Assembly (NCBI GenBank): GCA_022820365.1
Contig: JAJEFO010000059.1
Coordinates: 1-48,644, forward strand
Origin: Silicimonas sp.
Lineage (GTDB): Bacteria > Pseudomonadota > Alphaproteobacteria > Rhodobacterales > Rhodobacteraceae
Length of the DNA: 48,644 nt
Direction of reading: 5' to 3'
Shown here: positions 35,734-44,478 of the stretch, in pieces
Position numbering within the stretch: position 1 is the stretch's first letter
Layout of the letters: the number at the start of each line of letters is the position of its first letter
The notes under the pieces: model-generated
Seen by the model: only the letters and a program-made list of their open reading frames with translations
What the model was told of the DNA's origin: nothing
Database searches by the model: none
Made by a program: the position numbers and the translations under genes

Positions 35734-37236
35734 CTAGTTGCTGCTGACGTTCTGCGGCAACAGGAAGTTCGCCACATGCGGCGTGACAGACAGCCCGTCG
35801 CGATAGATGATCGGCTGAACGAACTGCAGTAGCGGGATCACCATCGCGTTCTCGGCGATATAGGCGTCTACCCTTTGATAGCCTGCGATACGGACGTCCT
35901 CGTCTTCCTCGCCCCAGAGCGGCCCGATCATCGCGTCCACGTCATCGGTGTCCCAGGTCGAATGCGGCGAGGGGCCGAACATCGAGAACCCGGTCGAGGT
36001 CGAAGGGTCACCGATGGAGTTGCCCCAGTTGTAGAAGGCCGCCGGCGCCAGGGCGTCGCGGGCCCGCAGATCGAAATGCTTGGCGATTTCATAGACCTCG
36101 ATTTCGGCCTCGATGCCTACACGTTTCCACATTCCCGTGACCGCCTGGATCATCTCGTAATCCTTGGGCTTGAAGCCACGGGTGGTCTGGATCTTGAACT
36201 TCACCGGATTGTCAGTGGAATAACCAGACGCCGCCAGCAGTTCCTTGGATTTGTCGGGGTCATAGGCCACGGTCGTCTCCGCCGTGAAGGCCGCGTATTC
36301 TGGTGCCTGCAAAGTGTCGATGGGCACGCCATAGCCGCGCAAGAGCCGGTCCACGATCAGGTCCTTGTTGATCGCATGGGCGGCGGCCTTGCGGACATTC
36401 GCGTCCTCCATCACGCCCACATCGTTGATGAAGATCATGCCGATGTCAGAGACCGGCGTGGTTACCCCATTGAGCCCGTCCTTGGCGGCGAGGCGGTCGT
36501 ACTCCTCGTACGGAATCTCCAGCGTGATGTCAGACGCGCCGGTCTCGACCTCGGCCACGCGGGCAGAGGCGTCGGGGAGGAACTTGAAGATCACCATCTC
36601 GAACTCGGGTGCGCCGCCCCAGTATTCGTCATAGCGCTTGAGCCGCACGAAAGAGTTCGCCACGTACTCGTCGACCATGTAGGGACCAGAGCCGATGGGG
36701 GACTTCTCAAAGCCCTCCGCGCCGACCTCGGTGTAGTAGTCCTTGGGCAGCACATAAGCGGTCAGGAACGCCATCCACTTGAAAATCGTGGGATCAAAAC
36801 GCAGCACATCCGCCTCGACCCGGTTGCCGTCCACAGTGAAGTTCCCAAGCGTCGACCACAGGAACTGGATCGGATTGCCGGTCTCTTCCTTGCCTGCGCG
36901 TTCCAGCGACCATACGACGTCCGCAGGCGTCACCGGATCGCCGTTATGCCAGAACGCACCTTCGCGCACCTCCATGAAGACCTTCGTGCGGTCCTCGTTC
37001 CAGCCCCACTCGGTCAAGAGCCCAGGGCGGAAGGACAGATCCGGGTTCTGGTCGATGTACTGGTCATAGACCGACTTGTAGATCGACTGGATCGTGGGGT
37101 TCACCGCCGAGACGCCCACGGTCGCGTCCCAAGATGGCAGCGACACGTTATAGGCAATCGTCAGCGTAGAGTCGTCGGCAAAGGCGACATTCGCCGCCAG
37201 CGCCGCACCGGCCAATGGGCCCAACAGCTTCTTCAT
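35734..37236 (-). CDS. Peptide/nickel-type ABC substrate-binding protein
   Basis: A 500-residue periplasmic protein of the SBP family 5. The signal peptide MKKLLGPLAGAALAANVAFA is followed by DDSTLTIAYNVSLPSWD, and the body contains the family signature region (NPDLSFRPGLLTEWGWNEDRTKVFMEVREGAFWHNGDPVTPADVVWSLER). It captures the ligand for the two permeases and two ATPases encoded downstream. It sits 27 bp after the dienelactone hydrolase gene in the same operon. Family 5 proteins bind peptides, but also sugars, opines or aromatics, so the ligand is open. Confidence 0.92.
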   Translation of the reverse strand: MKKLLGPLAGAALAANVAFADDSTLTIAYNVSLPSWDATVGVSAVNPTIQSIYKSVYDQYIDQNPDLSFRPGLLTEWGWNEDRTKVFMEVREGAFWHNGDPVTPADVVWSLERAGKEETGNPIQFLWSTLGNFTVDGNRVEADVLRFDPTIFKWMAFLTAYVLPKDYYTEVGAEGFEKSPIGSGPYMVDEYVANSFVRLKRYDEYWGGAPEFEMVIFKFLPDASARVAEVETGASDITLEIPYEEYDRLAAKDGLNGVTTPVSDIGMIFINDVGVMEDANVRKAAAHAINKDLIVDRLLRGYGVPIDTLQAPEYAAFTAETTVAYDPDKSKELLAASGYSTDNPVKFKIQTTRGFKPKDYEMIQAVTGMWKRVGIEAEIEVYEIAKHFDLRARDALAPAAFYNWGNSIGDPSTSTGFSMFGPSPHSTWDTDDVDAMIGPLWGEEDEDVRIAGYQRVDAYIAENAMVIPLLQFVQPIIYRDGLSVTPHVANFLLPQNVSSN

Positions 37237-37263
37237 GTTTATCTCCCTGATGTTCTTTGTTGT

Positions 37264-38505
37264 TCAGATTGGCTTGCCTTCGCTTGAGGCCCAATTGGCC
37301 ATCAGTTCGTTTGAAGGCAGGGTCTCGTCCACCAGCTTTTTCGCGGTCTCCTGGCCCGCCACTGGCAGGCCCGCTGGATCAAGCACGCCGATCTGCACCA
37401 GCACCGAGGCCTGATCCCAGTAGATGTGCTCGTGATAGAGCTTGTCGCCGCGGAAGTTCACGATCGCCACAAGCGGGATCTCGACATATTTTCCGGTCGG
37501 CGCGACGCCGGGCAGCATCCAGTCGATCTCACGGTCATGCGTAAAGCAAAAGAGCATCTCATCAACCAGCCGGTCGGTGCCGATGGTGCGCGAAATCGGG
37601 ATCAGCTTGGTGTCGTCGGGGTTGGCGTCGACGAAGTGGTGCTTGTAAAAGCGCGACAGGTGCTTGTAGCCCACCCCGCCCGTCATGGTCGGGATGTGGT
37701 TGACGTAAGGCTCGGCCACCATTGTCTTCATGGTCTCATGAACGTCGCGGGTGGCGAACTCGTGATAGCAGTGCATGTCCCACAGGTGGCTGAGGTCATG
37801 GATCGGCCCCAGCACCTTGCGCAGCAGAGTCAGCGAGCGCGAATAGGCCATCATGGTCGAAGGCTTGTCGAAGCTGTCGCGGCCATGGGTGGCAAAGGCG
37901 TGGTCGACGCCCGCGTAGTCGTAGAACTCGAAATCGGGGCGGCTGGCAAAGGCTTCCTTGATCTTTGCGACGGCTTCGGGCGGAGCGAACTTGTCGAGTT
38001 CGGCGGTATGGAAGACCATCGGGCAGGTGATGTTCTTGCCCTCGTCGAGGCTCTCCTCGATGGCAACGCCGTAGTAGGACACTGCGCAGTCCACATCCGT
38101 CCGCGCTGCCGTCAGATAGGCGAGCTTGCCGCCCAAGCAGTAGCCCAGCGCGCCGACCTTGCCTGCGACCTCGTCCATCTCGCGCATATGGGCAATCGTG
38201 TCCCCGACATCCTTGATGCCCTGGTCCACGTCGAATTTCCGGTAAAAGCCGAATGCCTTGCCGAAATCCTCCTCGGAGTAGCCAAGGTTCACATCCGGCT
38301 CCATCCGCCAGAAGAGGTCCGGCACCAGCACGACATAACCCTCTTCGGCGAAGTGATCCGCCATCGACCGCATGTAGGCGTTGATTCCGAAGATCTCTTG
38401 CAGAAGCACCAGTCCTGGGCCCGAGCCCTTTTCTGGCTTTGTCATGTAAGCTTTGAACGTGCCGCCATCCGCTGCTGTCACGTCAATGAACGAACCTTCT
38501 GCCAT
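37264..38505 (-). CDS. Dienelactone hydrolase with C-terminal NTF2-like domain
   Basis: A 413-residue two-domain protein. Residues 1-230 are a dienelactone hydrolase: the nucleophile Cys sits in GYCLGG, the acid Asp in AELDKFAPP and the base His in GVDHAFATHG. Residues ~240-410 (LSHLWDMHCYHEFATRDV ... VEIPLVAIVNFRGDKLYHEHIYWDQASVLVQIGVLDP) form an NTF2/SnoaL-like fold as in ester cyclases. DLH enzymes open lactones from aromatic degradation. The tail may bind substrate or add a second reaction. It heads the cassette operon, 120 bp from the right repeat. The true substrate is unknown. Confidence 0.88.
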   Translation of the reverse strand: MAEGSFIDVTAADGGTFKAYMTKPEKGSGPGLVLLQEIFGINAYMRSMADHFAEEGYVVLVPDLFWRMEPDVNLGYSEEDFGKAFGFYRKFDVDQGIKDVGDTIAHMREMDEVAGKVGALGYCLGGKLAYLTAARTDVDCAVSYYGVAIEESLDEGKNITCPMVFHTAELDKFAPPEAVAKIKEAFASRPDFEFYDYAGVDHAFATHGRDSFDKPSTMMAYSRSLTLLRKVLGPIHDLSHLWDMHCYHEFATRDVHETMKTMVAEPYVNHIPTMTGGVGYKHLSRFYKHHFVDANPDDTKLIPISRTIGTDRLVDEMLFCFTHDREIDWMLPGVAPTGKYVEIPLVAIVNFRGDKLYHEHIYWDQASVLVQIGVLDPAGLPVAGQETAKKLVDETLPSNELMANWASSEGKPI

Positions 38506-38624
38506 GCAAGTCTCTCCTGTCCCAATGAAGGCCTTGGCCTCCGATCTTCTTGCATAGCAGATAGTAAGAAGTCACGAAAGACGTGTATATGTTGCTGCCA
38601 AGGCTGAATTTTTTGATCAACATG

Positions 38625-38654
38625 CGCAGGTTCGATCACTGCGCGGCTCACCAC
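38625..38654 (+). repeat. Direct repeat, right copy (tRNA-Lys 3' end fragment, putative attR)
   Basis: CGCAGGTTCGATCACTGCGC and the following GGCTCACCAC copy the tRNA-Lys 3' end (30886-30915) with two mismatches, one in the T stem and one in the acceptor strand. No tRNA body precedes it, so it is not a functional gene. Same orientation as the left copy. Confidence 0.7.
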
Positions 38655-38727
38655 TTTCTACGAAGCACTTCCTCCGCGCCTGGCACCCCGCGGTCAGCCT
38701 TCGCCTGTCGGGCACCTCGCCGGGCCT

Positions 38728-38748
38728 CGGCGCGTCGCCGACGCGCCG
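38728..38748. repeat. GC-rich palindrome after the nucleotidase gene
   Basis: CGGCGCGTCG, one base, then CGACGCGCCG: a perfect ten-base stem, 18 bases after the nucleotidase stop. No T-run follows on either strand, so it is not a standard intrinsic terminator, but it may stop transcription or protect the mRNA end. Confidence 0.5.
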
Positions 38749-38765
38749 ATCGGGCAACGGGTTGA

Positions 38766-40724
38766 TTACAGGCTGATACGGTACCGGACGAATCCGTCGT
38801 CGCCGTCACCTGCGGGCTCGATTGAGACACCCTCGACGTCCGAGATGACATCGACGCTTTTCGGTCCCGTATCGAACAGAACGGAAGTGCCGGGCAGCTC
38901 CATGAACGACCAATTTGCATCAGCCGCCGGGTCGATGGTGCCCTGCTCCACGATGTAGCGCACGATGACGTCCCGGTTCGTGTCGGGCCCCTCGAAGACG
39001 ATGGTCGAGCCATCGGCGCCCGGAAAGTTGCCGCCGCCGCTCGCGCGATAGTTGTTGGTGGCAATCACGAACTCCGCCTCCAGATCCAGCGGCTCGCCAT
39101 TGAAGGTCAAGTCCACGATCCTGTTGGCGTCGGGGTCAATCAATGCGCCGCGCGAGCCGAACCGCGACGGTTGGCTCAAGTCGATCTTGTACTGAACACC
39201 GTCGATCACGTCGAAGTTGTAGGACGGGAATTGTGGGTTCAGAAGAATTTGATCGTCCTCTCCCGGAACTACCTGATTGAAGATGCCCGCAGACCGTTCC
39301 AGCCAGTCCTTGACCTGCTGGCCCGTGACTTTCACTGCCCGCACAGTATTCGGATACAGGTATAGATCGGCCACGTTCTTTATGGCCACATTACCGACCG
39401 GAACGTCGGTGTAATACTCTGGGCCACCACGCCCGCCCGCCTTGAAGGGCGCGGCGGCAGAAAGCAGCGGCAATCTTTCGTACTTTGTGCCCTTCAGCAT
39501 CTCGGTCAGGTACCAGCTTTGCGCCTTTGACACGATCTGGACCGATGGATCATCGGCAACGAGAGCGAAGTAGGAATGAAGTGGCGCCGAGGTCTTGCCG
39601 ACGGCACGGCGCACATAGGCGAGTGTCGCGTGATGCATGTCGGCCACGCTGTCCAGCACGACCTGATCGCTTTCTACAAGGGCCGTGACTGAGCGATCCT
39701 CGTTGCGTTGCGAGATCGGACGTGCCGCGGCGCTGTGGCCAACTACGCGCCATTCGCCTCCGGATGTCTCCAGCATCAGGTCGATGAGCCCGAGATGGGA
39801 GCCCCAGAACCCGGCCATGACGGCGGGCGTGCCGTGGATCGTGCCGTTGACCACGTCGACGGCCTGCTGACCTTCATAGGTCGCAGAGGGGAACACGTTG
39901 TGGTGGTGGCCCGAGAGTACTGCGTCAATTCCCTCGACCGCGGCAAGCGGCACCGCTGCGTTGCCCATGAATTCGGTATGCTCTGCAGCGCCAATGCCGG
40001 AATGCGACAGCGCAATGATGATGTCGGCACCCTGCTCTTTCATCACCGGCACATAAGCCTTGGCGGAATCCACGATGTCGCGGGCATGTACGTTGCCTTC
40101 CAAATGGCGACGGTCCCAAGTCATGATCTGCGGCGGAACAAAGCCGATCAGGCCAATCCTGATCTGGTGCATGTGCCCGATGCCGTCGACGATCTCCTTG
40201 TCCATCACGACGTATGGCGGAACCAAGGTGACGTCCCTGGTCGGGTCCGCGCCCAGCTCCTTGGCGACATTGGCAGAAATCACCGGAAAATTGGCGCCGA
40301 CGAGCGACTTCATCAGGAAATCGAGCCCATAGTTGAACTCGTGATTTCCGAGCGTCGATGCGTCAAACTCCAGCGTGTTCAGCGCGGTGATGATCGGGTG
40401 CATGTCCCCGTCCTTCATGCCCCGCTCATAGGCCATGTAATCGCCCATCGGGTTCCCCTGCAAGAAGTCGCCGTTGTCGTAGACGACCGAGTTCGCGGCT
40501 TCGCTCCGGATCTCGCGCACGATCGAGGCCACGCGCGCCAGACCCATCGTGTCGCGTTCACGGTCGGCATAGTAGTCGTAGGGCCATATATGCATATGAA
40601 GATCGGTGGTCTCCATGATGCGCAGGTGGGCCTGATTGGCAGCGGCACTTGCGGAGAACGGGTGCAACGCCGCGAAGCTGGCTGTTGCTGCAAGAAACCC
40701 GCGACGACTGAAATCATAAGACAT
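38766..40724 (-). CDS. CpdB-type 2',3'-cyclic nucleotide phosphodiesterase / 3'-nucleotidase
   Basis: A 652-residue exported metallophosphatase. The N-terminus SRRGFLAATASFAALHPFSASA is a Tat signal. Metal-binding motifs run in order: TTDLHMHIW, YDNGDFLQGNP, LGNHEFNYG, LSHSGIG and SGHHHN. The C-terminal 5'-nucleotidase domain carries AGGRGGPEYY and NNYRASGGGNFPG. The WPYDYY segment and the length favour the CpdB branch over 5'-nucleotidase UshA. It would scavenge nucleotides and phosphate in the periplasm. GAGG six bases upstream fixes the ATG at 40724. It lies 68 bp downstream of the MttB-like gene; a functional link is not evident. Confidence 0.88.
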   Translation of the reverse strand: MSYDFSRRGFLAATASFAALHPFSASAAANQAHLRIMETTDLHMHIWPYDYYADRERDTMGLARVASIVREIRSEAANSVVYDNGDFLQGNPMGDYMAYERGMKDGDMHPIITALNTLEFDASTLGNHEFNYGLDFLMKSLVGANFPVISANVAKELGADPTRDVTLVPPYVVMDKEIVDGIGHMHQIRIGLIGFVPPQIMTWDRRHLEGNVHARDIVDSAKAYVPVMKEQGADIIIALSHSGIGAAEHTEFMGNAAVPLAAVEGIDAVLSGHHHNVFPSATYEGQQAVDVVNGTIHGTPAVMAGFWGSHLGLIDLMLETSGGEWRVVGHSAAARPISQRNEDRSVTALVESDQVVLDSVADMHHATLAYVRRAVGKTSAPLHSYFALVADDPSVQIVSKAQSWYLTEMLKGTKYERLPLLSAAAPFKAGGRGGPEYYTDVPVGNVAIKNVADLYLYPNTVRAVKVTGQQVKDWLERSAGIFNQVVPGEDDQILLNPQFPSYNFDVIDGVQYKIDLSQPSRFGSRGALIDPDANRIVDLTFNGEPLDLEAEFVIATNNYRASGGGNFPGADGSTIVFEGPDTNRDVIVRYIVEQGTIDPAADANWSFMELPGTSVLFDTGPKSVDVISDVEGVSIEPAGDGDDGFVRYRISL

Positions 40725-40792
40725 TTCGCACCTCATGCTTGCTTGATCGGTGTTGTCCCGATCCGTTGTCCCAATCCGAAAGTTCGGTCATC

Positions 40793-42346
40793 TCAGGCTT
40801 GCATTTCCATGGCGGCGATGTCCAGCAGGATCGGAAACTCAGCAAGCACCTGCGCATCTGCGGCACCGAAATAATTCGGGAAATGGCTGTCGAGCAGCCG
40901 GTCGGATTTCGCCTTGGCGCGGCGCATCAGGTCCGGCCTGCCGTCGCCTTCCCAGGTGTCCGTGCGGTCGCGGTTCATCAGGTCGGGATACACGAATTCG
41001 GTGTTCATGTAGCCTAATGTGTGGGCGTTCCCCAGGAAATGGCCCGGGTCAATGGTGCAATCGTGGATCACGTCCACGGCGAGCGTCTCGTCGGTGACCT
41101 CGATGCCGCGCAGGGTACGCAGGATCATCCCCACCGCCTCGTCATCAATCACCATGCTTTCAAAGGAACAGCCCATCAGGCTGCCCATCATGCCGCCCAC
41201 CTCGCACAGCCGGTTGCCGCCGGCATGTGCCGCCAACGCGATGGTCAGCGCCTTTTCCAGCCCGTATTGCGCGTCGGGCAGCTTGGCGTCGGTCATGCCG
41301 CAGCCGACCGAGGTGGGCAGGCTGTAGAACTGCCCCATCTGGATGGCGGCGGCAGAGATCAGCGCCTGCTCGCCCGACCCGCCGGTGAACGATCCCGTGC
41401 GCAGATCGGTGATGAAGGGCCAGGCGGCAAAACTGATCGGCGTGCCGGGATTGATCAGGTTGACGATCACTACGCAGGCCAGCGTTTCGGCCACGCTCTG
41501 GGCCAGCGTTCCGGCAAGCGTCGCCGGCGCGGTGGCACCCGCCTGCGGCGGGATTGCCAGATCGGCGCAAAGCCCCAGCTTGGCCGTGTCGATCAGGATT
41601 TCGAGGTTTTCCTTGCCGAAGCGCAGCGGCGAGACCACCGGGCAACCGCCAAAGATGACCGACGGTCTTTCCAGGAACGCGCCTTCGCCGCCCGAGGCAA
41701 GGTCGAACATGCGGATGGCGTGAGGGATATGGCTGCGATCCCGGAAGCTGAGACAGGCGGGTTTCTGGCTGCCCGCGAGAATCGCATAGAGCATGTTCAT
41801 GTCATGCTGAAAGTCGTCGGGCACATCGGTGGCCAGCACCGTGTCTCCCAGCATGTGAATATTGTCGAGCCGGTCGACCAGCCGGGTGAAATTGTAGATG
41901 TCGCGCAGGGTGGACGGCCGGTAGCTTTGGGTCTCGGCCTCGTAAGTCGTGACGGCGGTGCCGGAGTTGACGAAATAGACGGACTTGCCGGTCACATGCA
42001 TGTCGTCCCGGCCGGCGCGCTCGCCCCTTGCATAGACCATGAACTCGCTGGCGGTTTGGGTCAGCACATCCTCGACCAGTGCGGCGGGAAAGCAGAGCCG
42101 CCCAAATTCGTTAAGCACCGCGCCTTTGGGCAGCATCAAGGCGTTCAGTTCCTCGGTACTGTCGCCAAGCCCGGTGCGTTCGAGAATGCGCAGCGCGGCG
42201 CGGTGGATCGCCTGCATGTCCGCGTCCGAGAGCGGCTGATAGCGGCCACCCGGGATCCCGGCGCGGACCGCCTCGTTCCCGGTGCTGGCCTCGCGGGCCG
42301 CCCGCCGCGCGGCGCGCCCGCCGGCGCGCTTGTTTTCGGCGTTCAT
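40793..42346 (-). CDS. MttB-family methyltransferase (non-pyrrolysine)
   Basis: A 517-residue TIM-barrel protein of the trimethylamine methyltransferase (MttB) superfamily. After a basic, Ala/Arg-rich N-terminus come LSDADMQAIHRAALRILERTG and the family core (SGTAVTTYEAETQSYRPST, GGCPVVSPLRFGKENLEILID). The reading frame contains no in-frame amber codon, so it is the non-pyrrolysine type, whose characterised members demethylate quaternary amines such as glycine betaine, proline betaine or carnitine onto a corrinoid protein. No corrinoid protein gene lies in the window. Its ATG is one base from the stop of the flavoprotein gene, so the two are coupled. Confidence 0.88.
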   Translation of the reverse strand: MNAENKRAGGRAARRAAREASTGNEAVRAGIPGGRYQPLSDADMQAIHRAALRILERTGLGDSTEELNALMLPKGAVLNEFGRLCFPAALVEDVLTQTASEFMVYARGERAGRDDMHVTGKSVYFVNSGTAVTTYEAETQSYRPSTLRDIYNFTRLVDRLDNIHMLGDTVLATDVPDDFQHDMNMLYAILAGSQKPACLSFRDRSHIPHAIRMFDLASGGEGAFLERPSVIFGGCPVVSPLRFGKENLEILIDTAKLGLCADLAIPPQAGATAPATLAGTLAQSVAETLACVVIVNLINPGTPISFAAWPFITDLRTGSFTGGSGEQALISAAAIQMGQFYSLPTSVGCGMTDAKLPDAQYGLEKALTIALAAHAGGNRLCEVGGMMGSLMGCSFESMVIDDEAVGMILRTLRGIEVTDETLAVDVIHDCTIDPGHFLGNAHTLGYMNTEFVYPDLMNRDRTDTWEGDGRPDLMRRAKAKSDRLLDSHFPNYFGAADAQVLAEFPILLDIAAMEMQA

Positions 42347-42347
42347 C

Positions 42348-44417
42348 TTATTCCTTCTCCCATGGGGACAGGGACACAAGCTCTCGGATGTACTGGTCCG
42401 CGTAGGTCTCTTCGGCGGGGCGTTCGAAATTGCGCGCGGCATTGTGGCCCGACCAGACCGCATCGGCGATCAGACCGGGCGATGCCGCGTCGCCGATCAG
42501 CTGCAGCGTGCCGGTGAGCTTGCCAAGCAGCGCATCGTAGAGCTCCGTTCGCCGCATGCGTTCGGTGACCATGACGATACAGGCCGCCTCGACCCGGGTC
42601 TCTTGCCCGGAAAAAACACAGTTCAGCACGGCCGCACCCGCTGTGGCGGCACCAAGTGTCCGATTGCATCGGATATCCACGCCAAGTTCGATCAGGCGGC
42701 GCTGCACGCGGGGCTGCTCCAAAGTCAGAGAGGTGAAGGGCGACACGATGCTGGCCGGTGTGACGAAGCAAGTGGCCAGGCCGGCGGCGGCGATCTTTTC
42801 GGCCAGGACCCCGGCAAGATAGCCCTGATCGTCGTCATAGATCATCACCGGGCCCGACTGTGGCAAGCGACCCGCCATGATGTCGTCGGGCGTAAGCACC
42901 TGGGCATCGGCGGCAATCCGCGGTGGAGTGCGGCGGGTCGAGCGGCCAATTCCGGTGGTGATCCACCATGCTCCGGTCGCGACAAATACGTTGGGAATAC
43001 CCAACTCCAGCACCTCTTCCGCTTGCAACGTGCTTTGCAGGAAAAGGCGCGCATTCGTTATCTGGCTCAGTCGATAGGCGCGGTGGTCGGCCACGCGCGC
43101 CCACGCGGCAAGGCCCGGCAGCGCGGCCTCTTTCTTCACACGCCCGCCGACCGCGTCAGAGGCTTCGGCCAGCGTCACCTCATAGCCCCGCCGCGCCAGC
43201 GACAGGGCGCATTCCAGCCCGGCAGGCCCCGCGCCGATCACCAGCGCCTCGGTTTCGCTGCCCTTGGGCGGAATGATCTCAGGGTGCCAACCCCTGCGCC
43301 ATTCCTCGCCCATCGTCGGATTCTGGGTGCAGCGGATGGGGATGGCGATCGAGTCTGACGACACGCAGATATTGCAGCCGATGCACTCGCGGATATCGTC
43401 GATCCGGCCTTCTTCGATCTTGCGGGGCAGAAACGGGTCGGCGATCGAGGGCCGCGCAGCGCCGATGAAATCGACGATGCCCTTGCGGACCATCGAGGCC
43501 ATCATGTCGGGCGAGGTCAGCCGCCCGACACCGACCACGGGTTTCGACGTCACCTGTTTGACGAAGTCGATATAGTCGTTCTGATGGCCTTCTTCGGGCT
43601 GAAACCGCGTGGTGATGCTGTCATTGGACCAGTCGCTGACATTGACGTCCCAAAGATCGGGCAGATTCGCCAGCATCTCGACCACGGCGCGGCCCTCCTC
43701 CGCGGCCTGCATGCCGTCCTTGCCCAGCATCTCGTCCACCGCAAAGCGGAAGGCCACGGCGCACGTATCGCCCACGGCTTCGCGCGTGTCTTCCAGCAGT
43801 TCCCGGGTCAGGCGCACGCGGTTTTCCAGGCTGCCACCGTATTCGTCGCTGCGCGTGTTCAGATGCGGCTGCATGAATTGCTGTGTGATCGACAGCCCGT
43901 GGCCGGCATAGACATAGACGATGTCGAATCCCGCGTCGCGGGCGCGCAGCGCGGCATCGCGGTGCCAGCGGCGCAAGTCGCGGATGTCGGACTTGTCCAT
44001 CGCGCGGGCGTGGCGGGGAAAGACGTCTGCCACCGACATCTCGGATGGTGCCAGCACCGGCACGCGGGACAGGTGGTTGAGCGCGAATGGGCCGTTGTGA
44101 ACCAGTTCGACGGCGGCGAGTGCCCCCTTGTCATGCACCGCCTCGGTCATCAATTGCAGCGCCGGAATGTCGCGTTCGTCCCAAAGCCGCCCCTCTGTAT
44201 AGGGCGACAGATCCGAAGTGGGGTGAATCTCGGTCTCCTGGTTCGAGACCACGGCCCAGCCGCCCTCTGCCTTCATCGCGCGCATGGCGGCCTCGGCCCG
44301 GGGGCGGAGATGGCCCAATCCGCTGCAGTGGGGCACCTGATAGAACCGATTGCGGGCCATCACCGGCCCGATCCTCACCGGCTCGAACAGGACAGAATAT
44401 CTGGTCGCATCCTGCAT
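42348..44417 (-). CDS. Trimethylamine-dehydrogenase-like iron-sulfur flavoprotein
   Basis: A 689-residue amine dehydrogenase of the TMADH/Old Yellow Enzyme-type family: FMN barrel (1-345), 4Fe-4S site (CIGCNIC then CTQN ~12 residues later) and FAD/ADP-binding part (ALVIGAGPAGLEC). VPHC ends in Cys31, matching the Cys that links FMN covalently in TMADH. Of the three aromatic residues caging trimethylamine, the second is kept (Trp in VSDW), but the first (Tyr60) aligns with Glu61 and the third (Trp355) with Asp in CVSSD. It likely acts on another N-methyl amine. DgcA-type dimethylglycine enzymes are an alternative. Operon with the MttB-like gene and an ABC importer. Confidence 0.88.
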   Translation of the reverse strand: MQDATRYSVLFEPVRIGPVMARNRFYQVPHCSGLGHLRPRAEAAMRAMKAEGGWAVVSNQETEIHPTSDLSPYTEGRLWDERDIPALQLMTEAVHDKGALAAVELVHNGPFALNHLSRVPVLAPSEMSVADVFPRHARAMDKSDIRDLRRWHRDAALRARDAGFDIVYVYAGHGLSITQQFMQPHLNTRSDEYGGSLENRVRLTRELLEDTREAVGDTCAVAFRFAVDEMLGKDGMQAAEEGRAVVEMLANLPDLWDVNVSDWSNDSITTRFQPEEGHQNDYIDFVKQVTSKPVVGVGRLTSPDMMASMVRKGIVDFIGAARPSIADPFLPRKIEEGRIDDIRECIGCNICVSSDSIAIPIRCTQNPTMGEEWRRGWHPEIIPPKGSETEALVIGAGPAGLECALSLARRGYEVTLAEASDAVGGRVKKEAALPGLAAWARVADHRAYRLSQITNARLFLQSTLQAEEVLELGIPNVFVATGAWWITTGIGRSTRRTPPRIAADAQVLTPDDIMAGRLPQSGPVMIYDDDQGYLAGVLAEKIAAAGLATCFVTPASIVSPFTSLTLEQPRVQRRLIELGVDIRCNRTLGAATAGAAVLNCVFSGQETRVEAACIVMVTERMRRTELYDALLGKLTGTLQLIGDAASPGLIADAVWSGHNAARNFERPAEETYADQYIRELVSLSPWEKE

Positions 44418-44478
44418 GGTTGCGTGTCTTTCCGTGCGAAGGCCGGGGCGCATGGACGCCCCGGGAATGATTTTGCGC

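Noticed and set aside
40793-42346. Pyrrolysine-containing MttB
   Set aside because: The frame is open throughout without an in-frame amber codon, so it is the non-pyrrolysine type.
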